In this document: in pieces, positions 8,741 to 19,036 of the stretch
Layout: each line of letters opens with the position of its first letter
How positions within the stretch are numbered: position 1 is the first letter of the stretch
Source of the DNA: Gari tellinella
Taxonomy: Eukaryota; Mollusca; Bivalvia; Cardiida; Psammobiidae
Length of the DNA stretch: 64,000 bases
Direction: 5' to 3'
Assembly (NCBI GenBank): GCA_922989275.2
Contig: OV277866.1
Location: forward strand, 79,706,328-79,770,327
Notes under the pieces: model-generated
What the model saw: the letters and a program-made list of their open reading frames with translations, nothing else
Database searches by the model: none
What the model was told of the DNA's origin: nothing
Translations under genes and position numbers: made by a program

Positions 8741-10529
8741 GGGAAAGCCAGTGCGAGATTAGGGGTACGTGGAGGATGAATTACGTGTGCTTTCGTGGAA
8801 TGTCCATGGACTAACGAGGGACAAGAGAGACGATGCTAATTTTGTTGATACTTTGTCAAAACATGACATTATATTTCTTTACGAAACGTGGGCTTGTAGC
8901 AATACAGACATTAACATTTCTGGGTTTACTGGTCATAATTTGTATCGTAAATTTCAACACCGTAATGCTATAAGACCAAGTGGGGGTATTGTATTATATT
9001 ACAAAGACTCTATAAAAGATGGTATTAGTATAGTGAAAAACCATTTTGACACTATAATATGGGTGAAACTTGATAAGACCTTTTTTCATTTAGAAAATGA
9101 TATTTATTTATGTGGGGCTTATATTTGGGGAGAAAATTCTCCAGCATATAATATTGTAAATGTTGATTTATTTGAACTTATTGAAGATGATATAGGTCAT
9201 TTTGATACTCTCGGTTGTGTTTATACACGTATCTGTGGTGATTTAAACGCAAGGGTGGGTAACAGGGATGATTTTATTGTTTTTGATAGACATACTGATT
9301 TTATTGATTATTTTGATTATGTTCCCTATGAGCCCCTAACACGGGCCTCGCTTGACCGTACATGTAACTCCCACGGGATAAAGTTACTTGACATGTGTAA
9401 ATCCTCGTGCTTGCGGATTGTTAACGGTAGATTGGGAGATGACTATGATGTAGGGACGTATACCTTTGTATCTCAGCACGGGGCTTCCGTGATAGATTAT
9501 CTTCTTACAAAAGAAGAACATTTTTCAAGCATTGTTAATTTTAGTGTCGATGCAGTCAATGAATGGAGTGATCACAGCCCGCTGTGTTACTCTATTCATT
9601 GCAATGCAGTACCTGCAGAAGTGAATTTTCAAAATGATGTAAAGTATAAATGGAAGCAAAACTGTAGAGATGAATTTCGTTCTAATTTGATTGGTAAATT
9701 GCCAGTTTTAAATGATTTAACAAATAACATTAATTTATGTGACCGTTCATCTATAAATAGCTTGATAAATAATTTTACAAGCACTTTAAGAGATGTTGCG
9801 GATCCTTTATTTGCTAAACATATAATAAATAGCAAACACTATTCCTTTTCAGACCAGTCAATAGTTGCACGTGCAGAGTGGTTTGATAAAGAATGTATGT
9901 CCTTTAAAAACTTGTATTTAGAAGCACTGCGTGTATTCAATAGTTGCAAGTCGCAATTAAACAGGGAAATATTGTGTGAAAGCAAAAAACTTTATAAAAA
10001 TTTGTGTCGCAAAAAGAAGCGATATTCTGAAAACAAAAAATTGATTGATATTGAGAATTTACGTAAAAGTAAACCTAAAGAGTTTTGGAAGCATTTTAAG
10101 GGTAATAAGCATAGTCAAGAAAGCTCTATTACAATGGATCAGTTTTATGAATACTTTTCTACATTAGGAGATGATATTTTTCAATGTAAAAATGATCAAG
10201 CAGATGCATTTTGTGATGACCATACTTTTAACGATGCTAATTGTAGTTATGATGAATTAGGACTCGCCCATAAGTTGTTCTGAAATCTTAAGTGCTGTAA
10301 AAAAGCTTAAGGCTGAAAAAGGTCCTGGGCGTGATTTTCTCTTAAATGAATACTTTATTGAGAGTGTTGACATATTGGTTGATCATTTATGTGATATTTT
10401 TAATGCAATACTTAACTCAGGCTTTTTTCCGGAAAGCTGGTTGGAAGGTGTTATTATACCTGTACATAAAAAAGGTAGTAAGAGTTGTCCAAATAATTAT
10501 AGAGGCGTCACTTTAGTAAGTTGTATGTC
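8741..10529 (+). pseudogene. LINE copy 1, 5'-truncated: ORF1 tail, endonuclease and start of RT
   Basis: Begins within the last codons of ORF1 (GKPVRD), then TAG at 8760, then the ORF2 frame. It carries an APE-type endonuclease with SWNVHG, YETW, GDLNAR, SVIDYLL and SDHSP, in the order of Mg-dependent nicking nucleases of non-LTR retrotransposons. A one-base shift at about 10260 separates this from the RT entry (KLKAEKGPGRDF, then NYRGVTLVSCM). The copy stops at TATGTC (10524-10529), where LINE copy 2 is inserted, and resumes at 19208. It interrupts the Penelope frame between KNI and ITPF. Broken by frameshifts, it is a dead copy. Confidence 0.92.
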
Positions 10530-10678
10530 AGTGGTTAAAGTCACGTGATATTGTTGTGTTGTGAAAAATTGGAGCTCTGCAAATCTATTAAATAAAAGCA
10601 AGAATTATAGTATAAAAGTTAAATGTGATCTAAGAAACTGTGATCTAAAGGTATTTGGAGACACTTGTGTGGATATTT

Positions 10679-11281
10679 ATGGGTCGAAATAAAGGAAAAA
10701 GGGTGAATAAAAGGAAAAAAAGTGATAACAGTGAGAACAATGACAGTGTGTGTAAGGCGGGAAGATACACGGACTCGCCGAAGGACGAAGTTTGTGTAAG
10801 TAGTCTATTGTACGAGACGAACTCTATATTATATGATCTGGAAGACGATACGGTATTGACACTTACAGACCTATTTAATCAGAGTGATAACCAGAATGAT
10901 GATAAGCATTCGAGTTCATTGACTACCTCGATTACATCTACCCCCACCCACTCATTGAACATGGAGCAGTCAGCACAGTCATCGCAGTCTGCACAGTCAT
11001 CGCAGTCTGCACAGTCATCGCAGTCACCTACAAATGCCGATATTATGGCATATTTGCAGAAAATGAACGACAGAATCGGCCATGTTGAAAAGAAGCTGGA
11101 GAAAATGGACTCTTTAGAAGAAAAAGTTAAATCCTTCGAGAAAGACTTTGCCAAAATGTGGACTTTCATGCAGGATGCGAGCAAGAAAACGGAGGAAAGA
11201 ATAGAAAGAGCAGAGGAGAAGATAGAAAGTGTAGATTTTTCAGTGGGATTGGTGAGTGACAAAGTAGTGGAGTTGGAGTAG
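10679..11281 (+). CDS. LINE copy 2 ORF1, N-terminal part (split by DNA element)
   Basis: The first ATG in frame is at 10679 (MGRNKGKR). A basic stretch KGKRVNKRKK could serve nuclear or RNA binding. Then comes an acidic region and a Ser/Gln repeat (SAQSS three times), then a long heptad-type coiled coil from about residue 115 (KMNDRIGHVEKKLEKMDSLE) that in L1-type ORF1 proteins drives trimer formation. The frame meets the TAG of the inserted element after VVELE; the true continuation is REREALKDEV at 14183. The intact product would be about 354 residues. It would bind the LINE RNA in a cytoplasmic particle. Confidence 0.85.
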   Translation: MGRNKGKRVNKRKKSDNSENNDSVCKAGRYTDSPKDEVCVSSLLYETNSILYDLEDDTVLTLTDLFNQSDNQNDDKHSSSLTTSITSTPTHSLNMEQSAQSSQSAQSSQSAQSSQSPTNADIMAYLQKMNDRIGHVEKKLEKMDSLEEKVKSFEKDFAKMWTFMQDASKKTEERIERAEEKIESVDFSVGLVSDKVVELE

Positions 11282-11734
11282 CAATGCCAAAGGCCGGTAG
11301 TGGGCGGGGCCTCGGGGGATCTCATGAATATGTATATAGCAATGGATCCCAACCCGACAATACGTGTATTTTTGTGGTCGCTTAAACACGCTTTATCCAT
11401 AGCGTGATCGGGATCTCAACACCGGAAATAGCATTCCGAATGATTTAAATAACCGGACATACCTTTAGCACGAGGCCATTCGAAAGATTCCTTGTTGAAA
11501 AACAGACGTGAAAAATAAAAAATGTAAGCGCGTCTTAAATTAGACATTTGGGGATTATTTAAATAGCATTTTATATTAAATTAAATATTTCTTTGCATGT
11601 CACAACCAAAAAAAAGTAAGATATCGACCGTGAACATACTCCAATTCTGTTTCAAAGTATGCAGGGGTTCGACAGCCAAGGGAAATAATTTGTCTCCCAA
11701 ATTATCTCCCAAAATGGCCGCACCCACAGGTACT

Positions 11735-12115
11735 TGACACATACATCTAGATCTATTACCAAAAAAACAAAAAAAAACACCTTTTTTTACTATACATCTA
11801 CTATCCTATAGATACAAGGTATACCACAGGTACTTGACACATACAAATAGATCTATTACAAAAAAAAAAAAAATTATTTTACTATACATCTACTATAGAT
11901 ACAAGGTATACCACAGGTACTTGACACATACAAATAGATCTATTACCAAAAAAAAAAATTATATATTTTTTTTACTATACTTCTACTATAGATACAATAA
12001 GGTATACAACCACAGGTACTTGACACATACATATAGATCTATTACCAAAAAAATAAATAAAAAATTGTACTATAGATCTAGATCTACCTCTATAGATACA
12101 AGATATACAACGCAA
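11735..12115. repeat. Minisatellite, about 90 bp unit, four copies
   Basis: Each unit has CCACAGGTACTTGACACATA, then a TAGATCTATTAC block, an A-run, a T-run, then CTACTATAGATACAAGGTAT. The A- and T-runs vary in length. It lies inside the hAT-like element. Confidence 0.88.
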
Positions 12116-12214
12116 TTCGACAGGTAGTCTTAACCATCGACTTTTAAACTGGTGCTAAAACAGACTAGATCGCCAATATTCTCTTGTGGTACCCTTGAGA
12201 AATGATTAATTTAT

Positions 12215-12865
12215 CAATATCTAGTTTTTATTTAATCAAATTCCGTCAAATAACGCCACAGTACATGAATTATGACGAAAAAAGACTGCATCAAAAAGTT
12301 TTATGTTGTTTGGGACGTCCAGTTTTTTTATTTGCCAAAATAAGGGGAAATCTTGTCGGTTTGCACATTTAGCGGTCTTTATTGGTGGCATTTTCACATT
12401 GATTCATTAGAGCAAACACGTGTATGTCAAAACATGACCCTCTTCGCTATCAGCTATATGAAAAATACATGTACATGTAATTTGGCACGAAATTGACAGT
12501 GAAAGACTAATTTCATTTTAAATGCCATTTTCAATACCGGAATGGGTCGAATGAACGGAGTGATTTCATTGGCCAAAATTAAACAGGTAAAGTTTTTTTT
12601 TAATTTTGCATTCTATGTAAATTATATAAAACTGAAAATATTTCATTTAAAGATGATTCATAACATTTGGTGCAAGTTCCAGTCGCATAGGCCGTTTACT
12701 TTGAACACCTAACAGATCACACCTACATACATGTTGGCCCGTTGCTAAGGAATGAGGACGTCCCAAACGACATAAAACTTTTTGATGCACATTTTCATTA
12801 TAATGCACATACTGTGGCGTTATTTGACGGAATTTGATGAAACAAAAAGTAGATATTGAAAGTGG
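12215..12865. repeat. Inverted pair of about 110 bp arms within the hAT-like element
   Basis: AAATTCCGTCAAATAACGCC and CATCAAAAAGTTTTATG with GGGACGTCC at 12235-12325 recur in inverse at 12758-12850 (GGACGTCCCAAAC, CATAAAACTTTTTGATG, GGCGTTATTTGACGGAATTT). About 430 bp of unassigned sequence lies between. Confidence 0.8.
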
Positions 12866-12869
12866 AATG

Positions 12870-13760
12870 TGACACGCCACCATCTTATGATGTATGAACA
12901 CACTAGGTTTGGTCAACATAGAAGATATGGTATATGAGTTATGCTTTTAACAAGATATTTAGTTAATCATTGTCAGAAGTCAAGGTCAAAATGGCCTGAA
13001 CGTGGTATGTGATACGCCACCATCTTAAGTTAAAGATGTATGAACACACTAGGTTTGATCACCATAGAAGATATGGTATATGAGTTATGCTTTTAATAAG
13101 ATATTTCGTTAATCATTGTCAGAGGTCAAGGTCAAAAGGGCCTGAAAGTGGTATGTGATACGCCACAATCTTAAGATGTGTGCACACACTAGGTTTTGTC
13201 AGTCTAAACGATATGGTATATGGGTTATCGGTTTTTTAACAGGATTTTTCCCTAATCAAGGTCAGAGGTCAAGGTCAATCATACCTGAAAGTGTTATATG
13301 TAACTCCACCATCTTAAGAGGTATGCACTCACTAGGTTTGGTCATTATAGAAGATATGCTATATGATGTATGCTTAACCTTTGAACCAGATTTTTCAATA
13401 ATCAAGGTCAGAGGTCAAGAGGGCCTGAAAGTGGCTTGTTACACGTCACCATACTAAGATGTATGCACACACAACATTTTGTCATCATAGAAGATATGGT
13501 ATATGAGGTATGGTTCTAACATGATTTTTCAATAATTAAGGTCAGAGGTCAAGGTCAAGAGGGCCTGAAAGTGCCATATAACACGTCACCATCTTAAGAT
13601 GTATGGACACACTAGGTTTTGTCATCATGGAAGATATGGAATATGAGTTATTCTTTTAACAAGATTTTTCAATAATCAAGTTCAGAGGTCAAGGTCAATG
13701 TCAAAATTGCCGGGAAACTGTTACACAACATTTAGTTATCCCAATATATATCCACACCAC
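12870..13760. repeat. Minisatellite, about 142 bp unit, six to seven copies
   Basis: The recurring string GCCACCATCTTAAG begins near 12882, 13015, 13159, 13302, 13443 and 13585. Each is followed by CACACTAGGTTTGGTCA, GAAGATATGGTATATGAG, CAAGATTTTTCAATAATC and GTCAGAGGTCAAGGTCA. Unit divergence is moderate, so the array is not freshly expanded. Confidence 0.9.
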
Positions 13761-14182
13761 CAGGTTGTGTCATCTTACGTGACATATTAAAGAAATTTTG
13801 AAAAAATTATGCTCGGGACACTTTTGGGATGGACGGATGGCCGAACAGATAGCCGGACGGGTGCGATGGATAAGCAGAATGAAAAACAAAAGATTCCTAT
13901 ATAGTCCCCAATACCCAGTTGGGGTATATCAATATCTAAATTGTTAAAAAACACATTAATTACTGTATTGCAGACTTGGGTTGCTTTTTGAAGAGAAATG
14001 AAAAAAATAAATTCTGAGGCACAGATTGGGTCATTTTTTTTTTCATTTTTTTTTTCAATCGTTGTACTTTAACATTAGTTTTTGTTTCTTTTATACATGT
14101 TTAGGTCAAGATCTACCCATTAAGCACAAAATATCCCTGAAATTATTTTTAAAAAAAAATCCTTTGGCATTGCTAGTTGGAG

Positions 14183-14647
14183 AGGGAAAGAGAAGCATTA
14201 AAAGACGAAGTTGTCTATCTCCAATCGCAATCAATGCGCAACAATCTAATCTTTGCGAACATTCCAGAGGCACCGAGAGGTGAAATTGAAGATTGTGAGA
14301 AGAATATAAGAAGTTTTCTAGCCAAGGAAATGAAAATAGCACAGGGCTTAGTTGATCAGCTTTCCATTGAACGTGTGCATAGAATGGGACAGAGAGTTGG
14401 GAACAGGTGTAGGAAGATCGTCGCCAAATTTACATTATTCAAGGATCGGGAAATGATCAGGAAGCAGTGGAAGACTCTAGAAGGTACAGACTTTTACATT
14501 CATGAACAATTCCCGAAAGAAGTCGTGGACAAAAGAAGAAAGCTACTACCTAAACTGAAGGAGGCCAAGGACAACAACAAACGAGCCTGGCTGTCATATG
14601 ACACCCTATATATAGACGGTAAACCAGTGCGGGATAATAATAAATAG
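14183..14647 (+). CDS. LINE copy 2 ORF1, C-terminal RNA-binding part
   Basis: Continues the coiled coil (REREALKDEVVYLQSQSMR) into NNLIFANIPE, the start of the RRM-like domain of L1-type ORF1 proteins. It then runs through IERVHRMGQR and IVAKFTLFKDR to a C-terminal domain ending DGKPVRDNNK. The conserved R-H-R-x-G patch (VHRMGQR) fits the nucleic-acid-contacting surface of this family. It ends in TAG at 14645, and the next codon opens ORF2 in the same frame. Confidence 0.88.
   Translation, partial: REREALKDEVVYLQSQSMRNNLIFANIPEAPRGEIEDCEKNIRSFLAKEMKIAQGLVDQLSIERVHRMGQRVGNRCRKIVAKFTLFKDREMIRKQWKTLEGTDFYIHEQFPKEVVDKRRKLLPKLKEAKDNNKRAWLSYDTLYIDGKPVRDNNK
14645..14647 (+). promoter_or_regulatory. 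In-frame TAG joining ORF1 and ORF2 (candidate readthrough site)
   Basis: ORF1 and ORF2 lie in one frame and are separated by this single TAG, followed by GGG. LINE copy 1 has the same TAG-GGG at the equivalent place (8760). No ATG occurs in the ORF2 frame ahead of the first conserved endonuclease motifs, so ORF2 must be reached by readthrough, by reinitiation at a non-ATG codon, or from an ATG inside the domain. Readthrough is my inference. Confidence 0.6.
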
Positions 14648-17600
14648 GGGCGCAGTGAGGGTAATGTTAGTGTAATATCATGGAATGTTAATGGGCTTAG
14701 TGACACGAAAAAAGACTCGGACGAATTCGTGAGTATATTGACAAAACATGATATTATATTTATGTACGAAACTTGGTTTACTGCTGAAAGTGATTTAGAC
14801 TTATCGGGGTTTATATCGCATAATATCTACAGGAAATATAGACATAGAAAGGCAAGAAGGGCCAGTGGTGGAGTGGCAGTGTTATACAGAGAAAGTCTAA
14901 AAGACGGTATTAAGATTATACGTAATCACCATGACACATTGATATGGCTAAAGCTAGATAAAGATTTTTTCAACTTTGATAACGATGTATTTATATGTGG
15001 TGTTTATCTATGGGGAGAAGATTCTCCTTGTTATAATATTATACCTGTTGATTTGTTTGAATTATTGCAAAATGATATTTATGAATTGGCGAGCCTTGGA
15101 TCATTGTACTTGGTAGGTGACTTTAACAGCCGAATTGGAGTAAGAGATGATTTTATAGTTTTCGATAATTTTAATGAAGAGATAGACTTTGCAGATTATA
15201 TACCAGACTCGCCCCTCTCGAGGGCCTCTCTAGACAGCTGTTGTAATCCATTCGGCTTGAAGTTACTTGACATGTGCAAGTCCACGGGATTTCGCATTGT
15301 TAACGGGCGTTTAGCTAGCGATCATGATCGCGGATCATACACCTTTGCCTCAATGAATGGGGCTTCAGTAATAGATTATTTATTAACAAGTGAGCAAAAT
15401 TTTTCATGTATTGATGATTTTAATATACACCCTTTTAATGAATGGAGTGACCATGCGCCTATTTCTTTTTCTTTAATTAGTAATATTAGTACTGTAAAGC
15501 GGATTGTTAAAGATGATGTAAGATATGTGTGGAAAAACGAGTACAGGGATGATTTTAGAAGTGGTATAATTGCCAACTTACAGAAATTCAACAATTTAAC
15601 AGATAATATTTGCATTGATAATAAAGATTCCATTAATAATGTTGTAAATGATTTCACCGATATTGTAAAGCAGGTGGCAGATCCTTTATTTTGTAAAGTG
15701 ATTCGACAAAACAATTATCACAGTTTTAACGAAACATCTTCTAATCGAAATAAGGAATGGTTCGACAGAGAATGTAATGAGGCAAAACTTTTATATCAGG
15801 AGGCGCAGCGGCTATTTAATAGATGTGGATCGGACCAAAATAGGCAACTGTTCTGTTTACGTAAAAAGACGTATAAAGATCTTATTCAGAAGAAAAGACG
15901 ACAACATAAGAAAAAACTCTTGAGTGAAATTGAAAAGCTACGTTTTTCGAAGCCTAAAGAGTTTTGGCGCTTTTTCAAAAAAAAAATAAAAAAATCTGTT
16001 AACGACATAACTTTGGATGAATTCTATGAATACTTCTCAAATTTAAGTAATGATATTAGGCAGGGACAAAATGATGAAGCGGAACAGTTTGCTGCGCAGC
16101 ATAATTTTGGTTATAATAATGATGATGAAGGGGTTAATGATGATGATAATTATACTGATGATGATTTTATTAATGTTAATGATAATGATTCAATTTATAA
16201 TCAGCTTGGTGGAGATGGTGTTGGTGATGTTGGTGGCCATGATTATGATGATCATTATCATGACCGTCATCATCATCATCATCATCATCGACGGCAATAT
16301 TATCATCAAAATCATAGTAATGGTTACAATGATGATAATCGTATAGGTTTAGATGATAATAATGATATTCATGAAGATGTTGGTGCTGCCACGGGTGCTG
16401 ATGGTGATGATGATGATAATCATCATGGTCACCGTGGGCGACCGCGGGTACACCGGCAACATCATGGTGATGGTCTTAATTATGTTGATGTTAATAATGA
16501 TGGTTACTTTGCTTTTGATGATGATAATTCTATACAATACGGTGTTGATGCTGCTGCGGGTGTGGATGATGATGATAATCGTCATCGGCATCGTGGACAA
16601 CCGCGGATGCATCGACAACATCATCAATATAACAATGACAATGTTGTTTTGTCTACTACGTATGGAGTGGATGGTGGTGAAATTGATGTTGCTGATAGCG
16701 ATGCTGGGGATGATGATGGCGATAACCATCATCACCGCCAGCATCAGCAGCGACATCGCCATCATAATTATGAAAATAAACATAATAAAAATCACAGTTA
16801 TAATGGTGATGAGTTTATATTTGTTGATAATGATATTGTTAACAATACACATGTTGATGATGTTGGTGCGGATGATGGCGATGACGGTTATCAGTATCAC
16901 CGTCATCGTCATCATCAGCAACAGCATCAGCACCGCGGTGATGATGATGATGTTGGGGACGGTAGAAGTTTTTTCAATGTAGATGATTCTGCTGTTGATG
17001 GTGATGATGATCGATATAATCATAATCATCAACAACAGCAACAGCATCATGGTAACGATAATGACGATTTTTATACTAATAATGATATGTTGAATAGTAA
17101 AATTACCGTTGAAGAAATAATGAAAGTTGTAAAATCTTTGAAAAGGGAAAAATCGGGTGGAAATGACTTTTTAATCAATGAATATTTTATCGAAAGTGTT
17201 GATATTATTGCCTTACATTTATGTGATATATTTAATGCAATTTTAGACAGTGGTCACTTCCCAGATAAATGGACAGAGGGGGTAATTATACCGATACACA
17301 AAAAAGGGATTAAAACTGACGTAAACAACTATCGAGGAATCACGCTTGTCAGCTGTTTGTCGAAGATTTTTACGTCTGTTCTGAATAGGCGCATTGTTAA
17401 TTACTGTGAATACAATAACATTATATCGGACGCTCAATTTGGGTTTAGAAAGGGTAAGTCCACGGTGGATGCATTATTTATTTTACATACGATCGTTCAA
17501 AGGTATTTAAATGATAATAAACGACTTTATTGTGCATTTGTTGATTTTAAAAAAGCTTTTGACAGTGTTTATCGAAATGGTTTGTGGCTAAAATTGTATG

Positions 17601-19036
17601 AAAAAGGTATTAACGGGAAAGTATTGAGAGTTGTAAAAAACATGTACAATAAAGTCAAATCATGCGTAAGGGCGTGTAACGACTACTCGGAGTTTTTCGA
17701 ATATGCCGTTGGATTACGACAAGGGGAGATAATTTCCCCGATAATGTTTTCTCTCTACCTTGAGGACTTAGAGTTATTTTTACAAGATAATGTACATTCA
17801 GGATTAAGAATTGATGATATTGTATTGATATTATTATTGTTTGCAGATGACATGGTTATTCTTGGTGACTCGCCGGAAGATTTGCAAAATAGTCTCAATC
17901 TTTTACATACATATTGTAATAAATGGAGCTTAGAAGTAAACACTGATAAAACTAAGGTGATGGTATTCAGAAAAAGAGGACGGCTAGCTCAAAATATTAC
18001 ATTTAATATAGATGGAAAATATTTAGATATAGTTAATGATTTTAATTACCTGGGAACTGTTTTTAATTACACAGGAACTTTTGCACGTAATCAGGAACAC
18101 TTGGTTGGTAAAGCTTTGAAAGCTTTACACGTGTTGCTGATTAAATGTAAGAAGTTTAATTTAAAACCGAAAATACTATGTCAACTGTTTGATTCTTTTG
18201 TTGGTTCGATCTTAGGGTATGCATCTGAAATTTGGGGTTACAGTAAATCGAAAGAAATAGAAAGAATACATCTAAAATTCTGCAAGACAATTCTAAATGT
18301 TAGAACTAGTACAGCAACTGTTGGTGTCTATGGGGAACTCGGTAGACACCCTTTGTATATATCTCGTTATGTAAGAATATTGAAATACTGGTTTAAATTG
18401 CTTAAAACGGATAATATTATTTTACAAACTATGTATAAATTGGCTTTGGAAGAATGTTCGAATGGAAGAAAAAGTTGGTTGTCTAGTGTGAAAGAATTAT
18501 TATGCCAGAACGGATTTGCATATGCATGGGATCAACAATATATATTGAATGAAAAGACCTTCATTAATATATTCAAACAACGTTTAATTGATAATTTTTA
18601 CCAAAGTTGGTATTTAGACAAAGATAAAAGTGAAGTATTACAGTTATATAGTAATGTTAAAGAGGTTTTTGGTTACGAAACATACTTAGATTTATTGCCA
18701 TTTGATTTAAGGAATTATATTTGTAAAATTAGACTGTCTGCGCATTCTCTGCATATACAAACCGGTCGTTATGGAAGAAATAGAATCCCAAGGGCTGAGA
18801 GATACTGTGTGTGTTGTAGAAGTACAGAAATAGAAGATGAATACCATTTTATCATTAAATGTCCATGTTTTGTAGACTTCAGAAAGAAATATATAAAGAA
18901 ATATTACTATGTTAGACCCAGCATGTTTAAATTTATAGAAATGCTCAAAACTGACGATTATAACACTTTATTAAATCTTGCTAAATATCTTAAAGCTGCT
19001 TTCTCTTTTCGTTGTAACTTGACTCATAACACGTAA
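14648..19036 (+). CDS. LINE copy 2 ORF2: endonuclease, Asp/His-rich insert, reverse transcriptase
   Basis: Open for about 1462 codons from the codon after TAG. Residues about 10-280 form an APE-type endonuclease (SWNVNG at 11, YETW at 40, GDFNSR at 156, SVIDYLL at 239, SDHAP at 266) that would nick the target DNA. Residues about 487-814 are a low-complexity Asp/His/Asn tract. The RT follows: NYRGITLVSC near 893, FVDFKKAFDS near 963, GLRQGEIISP near 1021, and the catalytic FADDM near 1063. A C-terminal Cys-Cys...His...Cys cluster (CVCC, then YHFIIKC) near 1386-1404 matches the zinc-knuckle-like end common in LINEs. All catalytic motifs are intact. GTG at 14729 is the first common alternative start but would remove the first endonuclease motif. 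Confidence 0.93.
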   Translation, partial: GRSEGNVSVISWNVNGLSDTKKDSDEFVSILTKHDIIFMYETWFTAESDLDLSGFISHNIYRKYRHRKARRASGGVAVLYRESLKDGIKIIRNHHDTLIWLKLDKDFFNFDNDVFICGVYLWGEDSPCYNIIPVDLFELLQNDIYELASLGSLYLVGDFNSRIGVRDDFIVFDNFNEEIDFADYIPDSPLSRASLDSCCNPFGLKLLDMCKSTGFRIVNGRLASDHDRGSYTFASMNGASVIDYLLTSEQNFSCIDDFNIHPFNEWSDHAPISFSLISNISTVKRIVKDDVRYVWKNEYRDDFRSGIIANLQKFNNLTDNICIDNKDSINNVVNDFTDIVKQVADPLFCKVIRQNNYHSFNETSSNRNKEWFDRECNEAKLLYQEAQRLFNRCGSDQNRQLFCLRKKTYKDLIQKKRRQHKKKLLSEIEKLRFSKPKEFWRFFKKKIKKSVNDITLDEFYEYFSNLSNDIRQGQNDEAEQFAAQHNFGYNNDDEGVNDDDNYTDDDFINVNDNDSIYNQLGGDGVGDVGGHDYDDHYHDRHHHHHHHRRQYYHQNHSNGYNDDNRIGLDDNNDIHEDVGAATGADGDDDDNHHGHRGRPRVHRQHHGDGLNYVDVNNDGYFAFDDDNSIQYGVDAAAGVDDDDNRHRHRGQPRMHRQHHQYNNDNVVLSTTYGVDGGEIDVADSDAGDDDGDNHHHRQHQQRHRHHNYENKHNKNHSYNGDEFIFVDNDIVNNTHVDDVGADDGDDGYQYHRHRHHQQQHQHRGDDDDVGDGRSFFNVDDSAVDGDDDRYNHNHQQQQQHHGNDNDDFYTNNDMLNSKITVEEIMKVVKSLKREKSGGNDFLINEYFIESVDIIALHLCDIFNAILDSGHFPDKWTEGVIIPIHKKGIKTDVNNYRGITLVSCLSKIFTSVLNRRIVNYCEYNNIISDAQFGFRKGKSTVDALFILHTIVQRYLNDNKRLYCAFVDFKKAFDSVYRNGLWLKLYEKGINGKVLRVVKNMYNKVKSCVRACNDYSEFFEYAVGLRQGEIISPIMFSLYLEDLELFLQDNVHSGLRIDDIVLILLLFADDMVILGDSPEDLQNSLNLLHTYCNKWSLEVNTDKTKVMVFRKRGRLAQNITFNIDGKYLDIVNDFNYLGTVFNYTGTFARNQEHLVGKALKALHVLLIKCKKFNLKPKILCQLFDSFVGSILGYASEIWGYSKSKEIERIHLKFCKTILNVRTSTATVGVYGELGRHPLYISRYVRILKYWFKLLKTDNIILQTMYKLALEECSNGRKSWLSSVKELLCQNGFAYAWDQQYILNEKTFINIFKQRLIDNFYQSWYLDKDKSEVLQLYSNVKEVFGYETYLDLLPFDLRNYICKIRLSAHSLHIQTGRYGRNRIPRAERYCVCCRSTEIEDEYHFIIKCPCFVDFRKKYIKKYYYVRPSMFKFIEMLKTDDYNTLLNLAKYLKAAFSFRCNLTHNT
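16110..17090. repeat. In-frame (GAT)n/(ATC)n expansion inside LINE ORF2
   Basis: Alternating GATGAT-rich and CATCAT-rich blocks encode alternating Asp-rich and His/Arg-rich segments, for example DGDDDDNHH then RHRGQPRMHRQHH. Imperfect units of about 55-70 residues can be made out. Because GAT and ATC are mutual complements, the DNA is also rich in short inverted repeats, and other frames on both strands lack stops by chance. LINE copy 1 has only about 20 residues here (HTFNDANCSYDEL), so the tract is an insertion in this copy or subfamily. Confidence 0.9.

Larger units (their letters stand above)
11279..14174. mobile_element. Non-autonomous DNA transposon, hAT-like, 2.9 kb
   Basis: Starts TAGCAATGCCAAAGG and ends CCTTTGGCATTGCT, a perfect inverted repeat of at least 14 bp. 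AGTTGGAG at 11271-11278 is repeated at 14175-14182. Removing the element rejoins ORF1 exactly (VVELE-REREAL). A duplication of 7-8 bp points to the hAT group (8 bp), with P-type as an alternative. There is no transposase frame; the interior consists of two minisatellites and an inverted pair, so it depends on a partner elsewhere. Confidence 0.9.

Noticed and set aside
16050..17050. Long frames of 98-233 codons in other frames and on the minus strand of the LINE ORF2 insert.
   Set aside because: GAT/ATC repeats lack stop codons in several frames. The products are Ile/Met-rich low complexity.
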